DNA of 40,178 nt, from NCBI GenBank assembly GCA_017651165.1, contig JAGCDH010000026.1, positions 1-40,178 of the forward strand, written 5' to 3'. Every line of letters starts with the position of its first letter. The first letter of the stretch is position 1. This document shows, in pieces, positions 16,706 to 24,588 of this stretch. Source of the stretch: Bacilli bacterium. Lineage in GTDB: Bacteria > Bacillota_I > Bacilli_A > RFN20 > CAG-826. The position numbers and the translations under genes were made by a program. A model generated the notes under the pieces. It was not told the DNA's origin and ran no database searches. It saw only the letters and a program-made list of their open reading frames with translations.

Positions 16706-19700
16706 ATGAAAAGCAAAAAGATTTTTGTCTTGTTATCAGCTCTAGCTCTTTCGCTTGCTGCATGTTCATCAAAAGGAAAGGATCCAAGTACCAGCGGAGG
16801 CGGTGCCGATAGCACAAGCCAAGGCGGTGACTCTCAATCTTCCCAAGGTGGCAATTCAACAAGCGATCAAGGCGGCGAAATTGCCGTCACAAGTGTCACG
16901 CTCGATCAAGCAACACTCGCATTAGAGGTTGGTAAGAGTGCGAACCTTACTGCTACAGTTCTTCCAGCAAACGCCTCCAACACAAAGGTTAGCTGGTCTT
17001 CAAGCGATGCGACAATCGCTTCTGTATCAAATTTAGGTAAAGTGACTGCCGCCAAAGTCGGCACAGCCACAATTACAGCCGCATCTCAAAGCAATCCAGC
17101 GATTAAAGCTGAATGCGTGGTCACAGTTTCTGAAGAAGGCGGAAAATATGGTTCCGTCAATAAACCGAAAACTGTCGCCCAAATTCTCGCTATTGCTGCT
17201 GAAGAATGCCAACAAGCTAACGATAGAACAGCTGAACCTGTTTACGTCAAAGGTATCGTTTGGAAAGCTCCAACAAATAAAGGAACTTTCTCACAAGGTA
17301 TTTATCTAAAAGATGCTCTTACTGATGAAAAAGATTTATGGGTTTATTCTGCTAACCACGACGAATTAAAAGAACCATACAAAAACGACGAAGTCGTCTT
17401 ACATGGTTACCTCATGAATTATAATGGTACAATCGAAGTTAGTAACGTGACAATCGATGGTGCAAAGGTTTATCCAGCCATTGATACTGTTACACGTGGT
17501 ACTTCCAGTATTACATACACTGTGGAACACGGCAGTGTGAACGCTGATGCTCCAAGAAGTGGTAAGAACATGTCAGAATTCTCATTCACAGTTACTCCAG
17601 AAGCCAACTATAAAGTTGACACAGTGAGTATTAATGGTACAGAAGTTACCGCTCAAGCTGACGGCTCTTACAAGGGCGTCATCAAAGGCGATATGACTGT
17701 TGCTATCGAAATTTCTGAAGTCGGTGTTGAAAACCTCCGTGCTGTTATGAAATATACACCTGCCGAAGGTTCTGCTTCTGGAAATATGACAGGTGGTAAT
17801 GACGCTGCGTTAGTTGGCTTAGATCCAACATTGTTCTCTGCCGTTAGTGGTAATGAAACAGGCATTTATGCTGGTTTGAACGTCGCTGGTAACATCAGAC
17901 TCTATAATAATAGAAACTCTGAAACCGACAAGACTGATGGTACTCATATTACCGTTAGTAGTGCTCGTGCAACCATTAAGAAGATTGATATCACCCTCGC
18001 TTCAACCTCTGTTGCTGGTGCCCTCTTACAAGTTAAAGCTGGCGATACAGTTGTGACAGGTGAAAATCTTTCCTACGAAATCAACGCTTCTTCATTCACT
18101 TTAAAGAACGTCACTGATGGTCCAGATTCAAAACAAGTTCATATCGACCAAGTTGCTATTACTTATGAAATGAATGCTGAAGTTCACGCTACAGGTATTG
18201 CTGTTGCTCCAACATCCTTGGAAATCGAAGTTGGTAACAATGGACAATTAACCGCTACTTTAACACCAGAAAACGCAACTGATGTTGTTGTTTGGTCCTC
18301 TTCCGCTGATGCAATCGCGACAGTTGATCAAACTGGTAAAGTTACCGCTGTTGCCGTTGGTACAGCGACAATTACCGCTAAAGTTTCTGATGAAATCAAA
18401 GCCACCGCAGCAATTACTGTTAAAGCTGCCAAAGTCATTAACTACGGTACTGCTGAAGCCCCATTAACCGTCGCCGAAGCTAAAGCTGTTTTAAATGAAA
18501 CAGGCGCAAACGAATCTAAACAACCATTATTTGTTAAAGGTATCGTTTCTCAAAATACCGCTTTCTCAAGTTATGGTAACTTTGATGAAGTTTGGTTACA
18601 AAACGCTGATGGTTCAGTTGCTAAAGAATTCGAATTATACAGAGTTGAATTCGATACTTCTGTTACCGATGGTCCAACAGCAGAAAACGGCTTAGCCGGT
18701 TATGAAGTTGTTGCTAAAGGTTACGGAAAAATCTATAGAGATACATACGAATTAACAACATCAAGCAACGAACCAAAGAACCCATTAATTATTGCCATTA
18801 CCCCTCCAGCCGTTGTTCCAGCAACTGGTATCAGTTTAGACAAAGAAACTGCAACTCTTTATCCTGAACAAACATTGCAACTCAAAGCGACATTAGCTCC
18901 AGCTGGTGCTGTTGATCCAATCACATGGACTTCTTCCGATCCCGCTGTTGCGACAGTTTCTGATTCCGGTTTAGTTACCGCTGTTGCCGCAGGCACTGCC
19001 AAAATTACTGCCAAAGTCAGCGATTCTATCAAAGCTGAATGTACTGTGACAGTTGAAGCCCCTGTTAATACTCCAGAATTTGATGCTGATTTGACAACAG
19101 ATATGAATGTCAACAATGGTTTCACAATTTCAAGCAGTTCAAAAGTTTCCAAGAAAACAGGTTACTATCAAGATGGTGGTACAGCCGATAGTGAAATTAA
19201 CTACTTCATGGTTAAAAAGGCCGCCCCAATCTTCGCATCACAACCATCTTCAATCAAACTTACTGCTAGATTAGGTGCTGGCTCTGCTAAAGATCCACTC
19301 GATCACAATGTCGAAGCTTGCTTCGTTGACTCTGCTGGTGCAGAAATTGCTGCCACAAAAGTCACTGTTGCTACAGCTTTACCAAAAGATCCAGCCGACA
19401 TCACAGTCGATCTTCCATACGATGCAAATGCTTGTGGTGTTAAATTAATGCACATGAAAGAAAATAGTTGGAATGCCCGCTATTATTCCTTCTCACTCAG
19501 AGTCACAGCAGCCGCACCAGTCGAACAACCAGTTGGCGCGTTCCGTGGTTTAGCAAAAACAGCTGGTGGCGCATTCCTTCCAGTCGATATGGTTTTAGCC
19601 GCTGATAGCGTTGCTCTTGCTATCAATGGTGATGCTGCGACAGTCACATCATATGATTGGGACAATAAAGATACTCTTTCCATCGTTACTGATGGTGCTT

Positions 19701-20296
19701 ATGGCACAATCACTGCCAAATTTGCGGAAAATGTCTTCACAATCACTGGTCTTACAGGTGCCGCTGCATCTCAATTAGACTTAAATTATGCTGTTAAATT
19801 ATCTGGCAATTGCCAAGCATTAGAATGCGAAGAAAATACAACTACTCTTCAAAGCATCTTCCAAAGAAAGACACTTGAATATGGAACAAGTGAATGGAAA
19901 AATGCTAACGATAATAATGGCGATCCAAGAATCTCCAGCGTTAATAATGGTAAAATTGGCAAAGGTATGCAAGTTAATAACTGGAACAGTGGTAACATCC
20001 GTATTGGTCTCAAAGCCGATATGAATGATGGCAATGGTGTTCCAGGCAACTATTTCAAAGACGCAGGTGTTTGGGTCTATGCAACAGAAGAAATGAGCTT
20101 ATCATTCTTCGTCTTTAAAGGTGCTAACTGGACTGAACCTGCCCAACTTTCATCAAAGACATTGGCTGCTGGTTGGAATTACTTCCAATGTGGTCTTTCT
20201 CAATTGCAAGAAAGCGATACATTCTATAATTTTGCATTCCAATTCGGTTATAAGTCCACTCACTTAGTTTTTGATAATTTCACACTTTTTAGATAA
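16706..20296 (+). CDS. Giant surface lipoprotein with Big2 and OB-like domains
   Basis: This is a 1196-residue lipoprotein (lipobox LAAC, Cys20) with a Ser/Gly/Gln linker (about 25-57). Three bacterial Ig-like (Big2) domains lie near 60-143, 495-573 and 706-783, with repeated SWSSSDATIASV and GKVTAAKVGTATITA-type motifs. Two OB-like domains precede or follow them (about 155-250 with PVYVKGIV, and about 585-697 with PLFVKGIV). A bacterial-repeat segment lies near 268-338 and a jelly-roll-like region near 345-488. The last 255 residues (from about 942, PVGAFRGLAK) form a module shared with the next gene. No enzyme motif is seen. The build suggests a surface binding or adhesion protein; OB-like domains of this kind occur in secreted nucleases, which links it by inference to the nuclease locus. 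Confidence 0.8.
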   Translation: MKSKKIFVLLSALALSLAACSSKGKDPSTSGGGADSTSQGGDSQSSQGGNSTSDQGGEIAVTSVTLDQATLALEVGKSANLTATVLPANASNTKVSWSSSDATIASVSNLGKVTAAKVGTATITAASQSNPAIKAECVVTVSEEGGKYGSVNKPKTVAQILAIAAEECQQANDRTAEPVYVKGIVWKAPTNKGTFSQGIYLKDALTDEKDLWVYSANHDELKEPYKNDEVVLHGYLMNYNGTIEVSNVTIDGAKVYPAIDTVTRGTSSITYTVEHGSVNADAPRSGKNMSEFSFTVTPEANYKVDTVSINGTEVTAQADGSYKGVIKGDMTVAIEISEVGVENLRAVMKYTPAEGSASGNMTGGNDAALVGLDPTLFSAVSGNETGIYAGLNVAGNIRLYNNRNSETDKTDGTHITVSSARATIKKIDITLASTSVAGALLQVKAGDTVVTGENLSYEINASSFTLKNVTDGPDSKQVHIDQVAITYEMNAEVHATGIAVAPTSLEIEVGNNGQLTATLTPENATDVVVWSSSADAIATVDQTGKVTAVAVGTATITAKVSDEIKATAAITVKAAKVINYGTAEAPLTVAEAKAVLNETGANESKQPLFVKGIVSQNTAFSSYGNFDEVWLQNADGSVAKEFELYRVEFDTSVTDGPTAENGLAGYEVVAKGYGKIYRDTYELTTSSNEPKNPLIIAITPPAVVPATGISLDKETATLYPEQTLQLKATLAPAGAVDPITWTSSDPAVATVSDSGLVTAVAAGTAKITAKVSDSIKAECTVTVEAPVNTPEFDADLTTDMNVNNGFTISSSSKVSKKTGYYQDGGTADSEINYFMVKKAAPIFASQPSSIKLTARLGAGSAKDPLDHNVEACFVDSAGAEIAATKVTVATALPKDPADITVDLPYDANACGVKLMHMKENSWNARYYSFSLRVTAAAPVEQPVGAFRGLAKTAGGAFLPVDMVLAADSVALAINGDAATVTSYDWDNKDTLSIVTDGAYGTITAKFAENVFTITGLTGAAASQLDLNYAVKLSGNCQALECEENTTTLQSIFQRKTLEYGTSEWKNANDNNGDPRISSVNNGKIGKGMQVNNWNSGNIRIGLKADMNDGNGVPGNYFKDAGVWVYATEEMSLSFFVFKGANWTEPAQLSSKTLAAGWNYFQCGLSQLQESDTFYNFAFQFGYKSTHLVFDNFTLFR

Positions 20297-20313
20297 TCAA
20301 AACAAAAGCCAAT

Positions 20314-20346
20314 AGGGGCGTGAGCAATCACGCTCCTTTTTTGTTT
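20314..20346 (+). terminator. Terminator after the Big2 lipoprotein gene
   Basis: A 10-bp stem (AGGGGCGTGA / TCACGCTCCT, one G-T pair) with a GCAA tetraloop is followed by TTTTTTGTTTT. It closely resembles the terminator of the next gene. Confidence 0.88.
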
Positions 20347-20370
20347 TCTATATACGTAAAAATAGATACT

Positions 20371-20408
20371 GTTTACTAAACATTTTTTTAGTTTACTAAT
20401 TATTAAAC
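20371..20408. repeat. Paired GTTTA/TAAAC inverted repeats upstream of the second surface lipoprotein
   Basis: GTTTA-C-TAAAC (20371-20381) and GTTTA-CTAATTAT-TAAAC (20391-20408) are two inverted repeats built from the same half-site, starting 20 bases apart (two helical turns). A further GTAAAC lies at 20435-20440. This looks like an operator cluster upstream of the promoter. Confidence 0.45.
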
Positions 20409-20428
20409 ACACTTCACTTTTTTTGGTG

Positions 20429-20434
20429 TAAAAT
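20429..20434 (+). promoter_or_regulatory. Putative -10 box of the second surface lipoprotein gene
   Basis: TAAAAT lies 28 bases before the ATG at 20463; the -35 is not clear. AAAAAGGAG serves as ribosome-binding site. The paired GTTTA/TAAAC repeats lie just upstream. Confidence 0.35.
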
Positions 20435-20462
20435 GTAAACAACAATAAAAAGGAGTTTTTAT

Positions 20463-22736
20463 ATGTCAAAAAGAAAATTTTTGATACCATTAGCTGCTTT
20501 TAGCTTATTATTTTCTTCATTGGTAGCTTGTGGTGGCAAAGGTGGCGATAAGAGCAAATCAACATCAAAACCTGCCGATAATTCAACGTCCCAACCAGCG
20601 GGCAATTCAACAACATCCAATGGTGGTGGCGCAAGCACGTCACAAGGTGGTAATTCCACCACATCACAACAGCAAGCTCATGAACATGATTATGAATTAG
20701 TAGCTGGTTCAACCGCTAAAAATGCTGATGACAAAGACGTCTATGTCAAAGAATGCAAAGACCATGATGACAAGTACATCGGCATCGCCTTTGACGATTA
20801 TTCAGAAAAGAGTGCAGATTTCGGTGATACATCCGGATACACCAGAGTTCCAGAAGAATTAAGGAACGAATCTTACTTATTAGCCAAGAGTTCAACTATT
20901 TCTTGGAAAATTAACATTGATAAAGCCATAAGTGGTGCGAAAATCGCCTTTGGTGCTGTTTACACAGGCAGTGATCATGGCACGCAATTGCTTGATGGCA
21001 AGTACACCGCTAAAGTTAATGATGGCGAAGCTAAAGCTTGGGAAGTTGCTTCAGATTTGACTTATGATGGCGCTGGTTTATCTCAAACCGCCCGTGCTTA
21101 TGTTACAGTTTTAACTGCCGATTTAGTCGCTGGTGAAAACACCATTACATTAGGCCAAGGCAATGGCGGCTATCGTTTATTATTTGGTGGCGAAGTGAGA
21201 GTGCATTTCTCCGGTGACGCCAAACCAGTTACTCCAGAAGTTCCTTTCGAAGGCTACAATGTTACTTTCACAACTGAACACTGCAAAGTTTTAGTTTACG
21301 AAGGTAAAAAGTATGACCAAATCCCAGTGGAAACAAACACCACAAAAGCGATGGACGAAGATGGCAACATCGTCGCCTATGACCCAGAAGATGAACTTCC
21401 ACAACCACAAGTCAACTTCAGAGTTGTCCCAGATGATGGTTATTCAGTCAACGCTACAAACATTACCGTTACTGGTAAATACAAAAACTTAAAACAAAAT
21501 CCTGCTAAGAGTGAAACTCCAGCAGTTGATGATGAATCAATCTTCAGAATTACAAAAATTCAAGAAGACTTAACAGTCGCTATCGTTGCCGTTTCAGGCG
21601 AACAAACAAAAGGTTACAAAGTCACATTCGTTCCAACAAACTGCCAAATCAAAGTTTACGTTGGTCCAAAGAACGAAGCTGGTGATAACCTTGATACTCC
21701 AGAAGATGGTGTCTATTATGCACGTTTAAAAGATTCTCCATATGATATCGGTTTCACAACCCCGCAAATGAACTTTGAAGTCGTCTGTGAAAATGGTTAT
21801 GAATTCGTTCCAGAAATCGTTGAAGATAAAGTCAGTTTCATTAGTGGTGATTACAATAAGTTCCAAGAAAAAACTGGTGGTTACTACAACATTACTAAAG
21901 TTGCTTCTGATTTAACAATCACAATTGCTGCTACACAAGCGCAACAACCACTAGAACAACCAGTTGGTACATTCCGTGGTATGGCTAAAATGGGCGAGAA
22001 TATCGTTCCTATGGATTTAACATTAGACGCTACTTCAGCCACAAGTTTTGCCGGTAATGCTATTCTCTTTGAGAATAGAACAGACATTGCTTGGGACGGC
22101 ATTAATAAAACTCTCACCATTGACACACACAGTGTCCCTGGCACAGTAGTTTATTCATATGATGAAGCCGGTATTTTCACATTAGTAAGCATTTCTGCAA
22201 CAGATATCGCTGCAATGTTTGATCTTACTTATGCCGCTAAATTATCCAAAAATTGCCAATTCTTAGACTGCGAAGCTGATACTGATGCTCTTCAAAATAT
22301 CTTCCAAAGAAGAAAACATAATGGTAGTGCTTGGGAACCAGCCAACGATACAACCAAGCTCTATAGCACTAACGGTCTTTCCATCGGTGCTCATTCCAGC
22401 AAAGGTGTAGCTTGTAAATGCTGGAATGACGGCAAAATCTCCCTCGCTTTAAAGAATGATCTCAACATTCCTGCTCAAAACATCAAAGCCGTAGGTTGCT
22501 GGATTTATAACCAAAGCGAAACTCAGTATAGTACAACACTTTTCTTCTACAAAGGTGCTGGCTATACAAACTACGCACAAGCCAAACAGTTCACATTACC
22601 AGGCAAAACATGGACATTCTGCCAATGCGGTACTGCTGATTACTTTGCTGCATCAGACACATTCTATAACTTCCAATTCTATACAGAATACGTCAACACA
22701 ACTTTAGTGTTCGATAACTTCTGCATCTACATGTAA
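20463..22736 (+). CDS. Large surface lipoprotein sharing a C-terminal module with its neighbour
   Basis: This is a 757-residue lipoprotein (lipobox LVAC, Cys23) with a Ser/Thr/Gly/Asn/Gln linker up to about residue 72. Residues about 95-250 look like a beta-sandwich carbohydrate-binding-type domain (GQGNGGYRLLFGGEVRVHF). Two tandem repeats of about 110 residues follow (264-377 and 384-490). Each begins GYxVTF with a Cys six residues on, and ends with xITKxxxDLTxxI. The C-terminal module (500-757, from PVGTFRGMAK) is homologous to residues 942-1196 of the upstream protein. No catalytic motif is recognised. It probably binds a surface ligand. Function unknown. Confidence 0.72.
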   Translation: MSKRKFLIPLAAFSLLFSSLVACGGKGGDKSKSTSKPADNSTSQPAGNSTTSNGGGASTSQGGNSTTSQQQAHEHDYELVAGSTAKNADDKDVYVKECKDHDDKYIGIAFDDYSEKSADFGDTSGYTRVPEELRNESYLLAKSSTISWKINIDKAISGAKIAFGAVYTGSDHGTQLLDGKYTAKVNDGEAKAWEVASDLTYDGAGLSQTARAYVTVLTADLVAGENTITLGQGNGGYRLLFGGEVRVHFSGDAKPVTPEVPFEGYNVTFTTEHCKVLVYEGKKYDQIPVETNTTKAMDEDGNIVAYDPEDELPQPQVNFRVVPDDGYSVNATNITVTGKYKNLKQNPAKSETPAVDDESIFRITKIQEDLTVAIVAVSGEQTKGYKVTFVPTNCQIKVYVGPKNEAGDNLDTPEDGVYYARLKDSPYDIGFTTPQMNFEVVCENGYEFVPEIVEDKVSFISGDYNKFQEKTGGYYNITKVASDLTITIAATQAQQPLEQPVGTFRGMAKMGENIVPMDLTLDATSATSFAGNAILFENRTDIAWDGINKTLTIDTHSVPGTVVYSYDEAGIFTLVSISATDIAAMFDLTYAAKLSKNCQFLDCEADTDALQNIFQRRKHNGSAWEPANDTTKLYSTNGLSIGAHSSKGVACKCWNDGKISLALKNDLNIPAQNIKAVGCWIYNQSETQYSTTLFFYKGAGYTNYAQAKQFTLPGKTWTFCQCGTADYFAASDTFYNFQFYTEYVNTTLVFDNFCIYM

Positions 22737-22758
22737 TTGGTAGATAATTAGGTCTAAT

Positions 22759-22790
22759 AGGGGCGTAAGAAATTACACTCCTTTTTCTTT
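22759..22790 (+). terminator. Terminator after the second surface lipoprotein gene
   Basis: An imperfect 10-bp stem (AGGGGCGTAA / TTACACTCCT) with a GAAA tetraloop is followed by TTTTTCTTTT. Its sequence is related to the terminator at 20314, so the duplicated gene ends appear to include the terminator. Confidence 0.78.
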
Positions 22791-22804
22791 TAAATATTAT
22801 TTAC

Positions 22805-22833
22805 TTGCCGAAAACTCAAAATTTATATATTAT
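22805..22833 (+). promoter_or_regulatory. tRNA-Lys promoter
   Basis: TTGCCG (22805-22810) and TATTAT (22828-22833) are 17 bases apart, with the tRNA starting 12 bases after the -10 box. Confidence 0.55.
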
Positions 22834-22844
22834 TATCTAGCGAT

Positions 22845-22920
22845 GCACTCTTAGCTCAGCTGGCAGAGCACGTGACTCTTAATCTCGGGGTCCAGGGTTC
22901 GAATCCCTGAGAGTGTACCA
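22845..22920 (+). tRNA. tRNA-Lys (anticodon CTT)
   Basis: All four arms fold. The acceptor stem is GCACTCT/AGAGTGT, the D stem GCTC/GAGC, the T stem CAGGG/CCCTG with loop TTCGAAT, and CCA is encoded. The loop CTCTTAA gives anticodon CTT (Lys AAG codons). The anticodon stem CGTGA/TCTCG has a T-T mismatch at pair 29-41. Length is 76 bases. Confidence 0.92.
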
Positions 22921-22932
22921 ATTTAACGAAAT

Positions 22933-22966
22933 ACTTTTGTCAAAAATGGCAAAAGTTTTTTCTTTT
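22933..22966 (+). terminator. Terminator after tRNA-Lys
   Basis: A 7-bp stem (ACTTTTG / CAAAAGT) with a 10-base loop is followed by TTTTTTCTTTT. Confidence 0.65.
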
Positions 22967-22980
22967 CTAGAGACAAATAT

Positions 22981-22986
22981 TATAAT
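22981..22986 (+). promoter_or_regulatory. -10 box of the GNAT gene
   Basis: TATAAT lies 18 bases before the ATG at 23005. The leader would be only about 12 bases and holds CAAGG as ribosome-binding site. The -35 overlaps the T-run of the tRNA terminator and is weak. Confidence 0.45.
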
Positions 22987-23004
22987 TGTCTCAAGGCCAT
23001 AAAA

Positions 23005-23562
23005 ATGATTATTGAACAATTTGATTTCTTATTAAAAGATGGAAGAAGAGCGACTATGCGTTCTCCAAGGGTAGAAGACTCTCAAGAACTCATTAATTAC
23101 TTAGTTAAAGCCACTGGTGAGACTGATTTCCTTTTGGCCACACCAGAAGAATGCGCTAACTATACTCTTGAATATGAGGAAAGCTTTATTGAAAGCGCGA
23201 TTAATTCAAATAGTGCCTATATGTTAGTGTGCCACGTTGCTAATCAAATCGTTGGTACTGCTCGTATCGATTTTTACACACACGTCAAAACTAAACACCG
23301 CGCCCGTGTCGCAGTCGCGGTCCTACGTGATTACTGGGGCCAAGGCATCGGTTCTCGTTTCTTTACGAAGATGATCAGTATCGCAGAAAGTAAACCAGAA
23401 GTAACTCAATTAGAGCTTGAATTTATCGAAGGCAATGAACGCGCTAAAGCGCTTTATGAAAAGTTTGGTTTTAAAGTAATTGGATACGTTCCTAATTCAA
23501 TAAAGCAAAAAGATGGATCTTTATTAAAAGAATACTTAATGATCAAAGAAATGAAGCGTTAA
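23005..23562 (+). CDS. GNAT-family N-acetyltransferase
   Basis: This is a 185-residue cytoplasmic acetyltransferase using acetyl-CoA. The coenzyme-binding motif A is seen as VLRDYWGQGIGSRFFTKMI (about 109-127), and motif B as NERAKALYEKFGFKVIGY (about 146-163). The protein looks complete and of typical length. Family members acetylate small molecules, ribosomal proteins or antibiotics; the substrate cannot be inferred. It is a single gene after tRNA-Lys, with a promoter of its own and another promoter before the next gene. Confidence 0.88.
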   Translation: MIIEQFDFLLKDGRRATMRSPRVEDSQELINYLVKATGETDFLLATPEECANYTLEYEESFIESAINSNSAYMLVCHVANQIVGTARIDFYTHVKTKHRARVAVAVLRDYWGQGIGSRFFTKMISIAESKPEVTQLELEFIEGNERAKALYEKFGFKVIGYVPNSIKQKDGSLLKEYLMIKEMKR

Positions 23563-23571
23563 GTGACTGAC

Positions 23572-23600
23572 TTGTGTAACTAGTGATATTGCTTTAAAAT
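23572..23600 (+). promoter_or_regulatory. Promoter of the Rex-N-like gene
   Basis: TTGTGT (23572-23577) and TAAAAT (23595-23600) are 17 bases apart. AAGAAGG follows before the ATG at 23624. Confidence 0.5.
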
Positions 23601-23623
23601 AATACAAAAGAAGGTGCATAGTT

Positions 23624-24046
23624 ATGAAGGGACCAAGTGTTTCTGTTTTAAAGAAGTATTTAACAGCGATGAGCAAGAATAAAGTCAAATATATGACTTG
23701 TGAAAGACTTTCACGTATCGTGGGTGTTTATCCAGAAGTCATCGCGGAAAATCTTTCCTATTTTGATCCAATGCTTAATATGGATCCTTCTTATGACTTA
23801 TTAGCCCTTATTCCTCAAATTAAGGAATACATTTCTAACGAAGAAGAAAAGAAAGCTCCTGCCGCTCCTAAGGTGATGGCTACCAAAAAAGACGTGGTGG
23901 GATATGAATCCGTTAGTGACTTCGTCTATAGAAAGATGACTTTTGCCGGTATGGTGGACCGCAATCTCGTTTTAAGTGAAAAAGACTTAAGAGTCTTAAA
24001 ACGTCTTGTTAATGACGAATTAGCGGCCTTAAAAAAGAAAAAATAA
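23624..24046 (+). CDS. Small protein resembling the Rex N-terminal winged helix
   Basis: This is a 140-residue protein. Residues about 7-68 (YLTAMSKNKVKYMTCERLS, then GVYPEVIAENLSYFDP, then YDLLALIPQIKEYI) resemble the N-terminal DNA-binding domain of the redox repressor Rex, including the ...FSYF-type segment after the recognition helix. The NAD-binding Rossmann domain of Rex is missing. An Ala/Pro/Lys linker (about 72-88) leads to a helical C-terminal part ending KKKK. It might be a DNA-binding regulator that does not sense NADH. The nearby nifJ gene makes a redox link attractive but unproven. The Rex similarity is from memory of the family and is moderate only. Confidence 0.5.
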   Translation: MKGPSVSVLKKYLTAMSKNKVKYMTCERLSRIVGVYPEVIAENLSYFDPMLNMDPSYDLLALIPQIKEYISNEEEKKAPAAPKVMATKKDVVGYESVSDFVYRKMTFAGMVDRNLVLSEKDLRVLKRLVNDELAALKKKK

Positions 24047-24060
24047 AAGTTTTTGTAAAA

Positions 24061-24101
24061 TTTTTGGACAAATTTCGAAAATCCTCTCTATTGGTTAAGT
24101 A
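24061..24101 (+). repeat. 41-base repeat, copy 1
   Basis: This 41-base sequence (TTTTTGGACAAATTTC... ending CTATTGGTTAAGTA) recurs at 30971-31011 with 35 of 41 bases identical and no gaps. Here it ends just before AGGAGG and the ATG of an unknown gene at 24114, so it could hold that gene's promoter or leader. Confidence 0.8.
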
Positions 24102-24113
24102 GGAGGATTTTTT

Positions 24114-24551
24114 ATGGAAGAATCAAATAAACAATTCATTAGACATTTTAGAATCTATTTCAGAAATGGCCATCCAGCTTACATAGTGGACGAAGAAGGC
24201 AATATGTATGTCTTTCATCGAGTTACCCATTCACCAACTTCAGGAGGTAAGAAAAACTGGAAAAAGAAAAACCCACTGAAGCGTGGTGGGAACAAACCGA
24301 TGTACATAGTAAAAAAAGAAGAAAGAGACAAAAAGACAAGATTCAGTCCTTTTCAGTTGGATGTGAATAAAGGAGTCGATATTTTATATCCAGACATAAA
24401 AAAAGCCGGTCGATCACAAACCGATTTGGTCGTGAATAATAATTGCCCCGGCACTGATATTAAAACAAATCAGGCAAAGAAACACAAGAGAAAACAAAAA
24501 AGAAATAAGACAAAATTAATTGAGCAGTCACTTGCTGTCTCTAATTTATAG
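24114..24551 (+). CDS. Unknown small basic protein
   Basis: I do not recognise this 145-residue protein. The first 100 residues look folded (HFRIYFRNGHPAYIVDEEG, then MYVFHRVTHSPTSGG, then PMYIVKKEERDKK). The C-terminal third is disordered and very basic (KKHKRKQKRNKTK), fitting nucleic-acid binding. The ATG has a strong AGGAGG. Upstream is a 41-base sequence found again at 30971; downstream, overlapping the stop codon, is a perfect 10-bp AT-rich inverted repeat. Such flanks hint at a small cassette or independently regulated gene. No signal peptide or membrane segment is seen. Confidence 0.55.
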   Translation: MEESNKQFIRHFRIYFRNGHPAYIVDEEGNMYVFHRVTHSPTSGGKKNWKKKNPLKRGGNKPMYIVKKEERDKKTRFSPFQLDVNKGVDILYPDIKKAGRSQTDLVVNNNCPGTDIKTNQAKKHKRKQKRNKTKLIEQSLAVSNL

Positions 24552-24568
24552 ACGAAAACTATAAATTA
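24542..24568 (+). other. AT-rich hairpin overlapping the stop of the unknown gene
   Basis: TAATTTATAG and CTATAAATTA form a perfect 10-bp inverted repeat around ACGAAAA. The TAG stop of the 24114 gene lies in the left arm. No T-run follows. It may be a weak terminator or an mRNA 3' stabiliser. Confidence 0.45.
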
Positions 24569-24588
24569 CGATTATTCTGAAAGTCTCC

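Noticed and set aside
16778-16880. CRISPR array or tandem DNA repeat
   Set aside because: The repetitive look comes from low-complexity Ser/Gly/Gln codons in lipoprotein linkers, also at 20560-20670; spacing and sequence are irregular.
22845-23562. tRNA-linked integrated element at tRNA-Lys
   Set aside because: No integrase and no second copy of the tRNA 3' end were seen; the downstream GNAT gene has its own promoter and ordinary composition.
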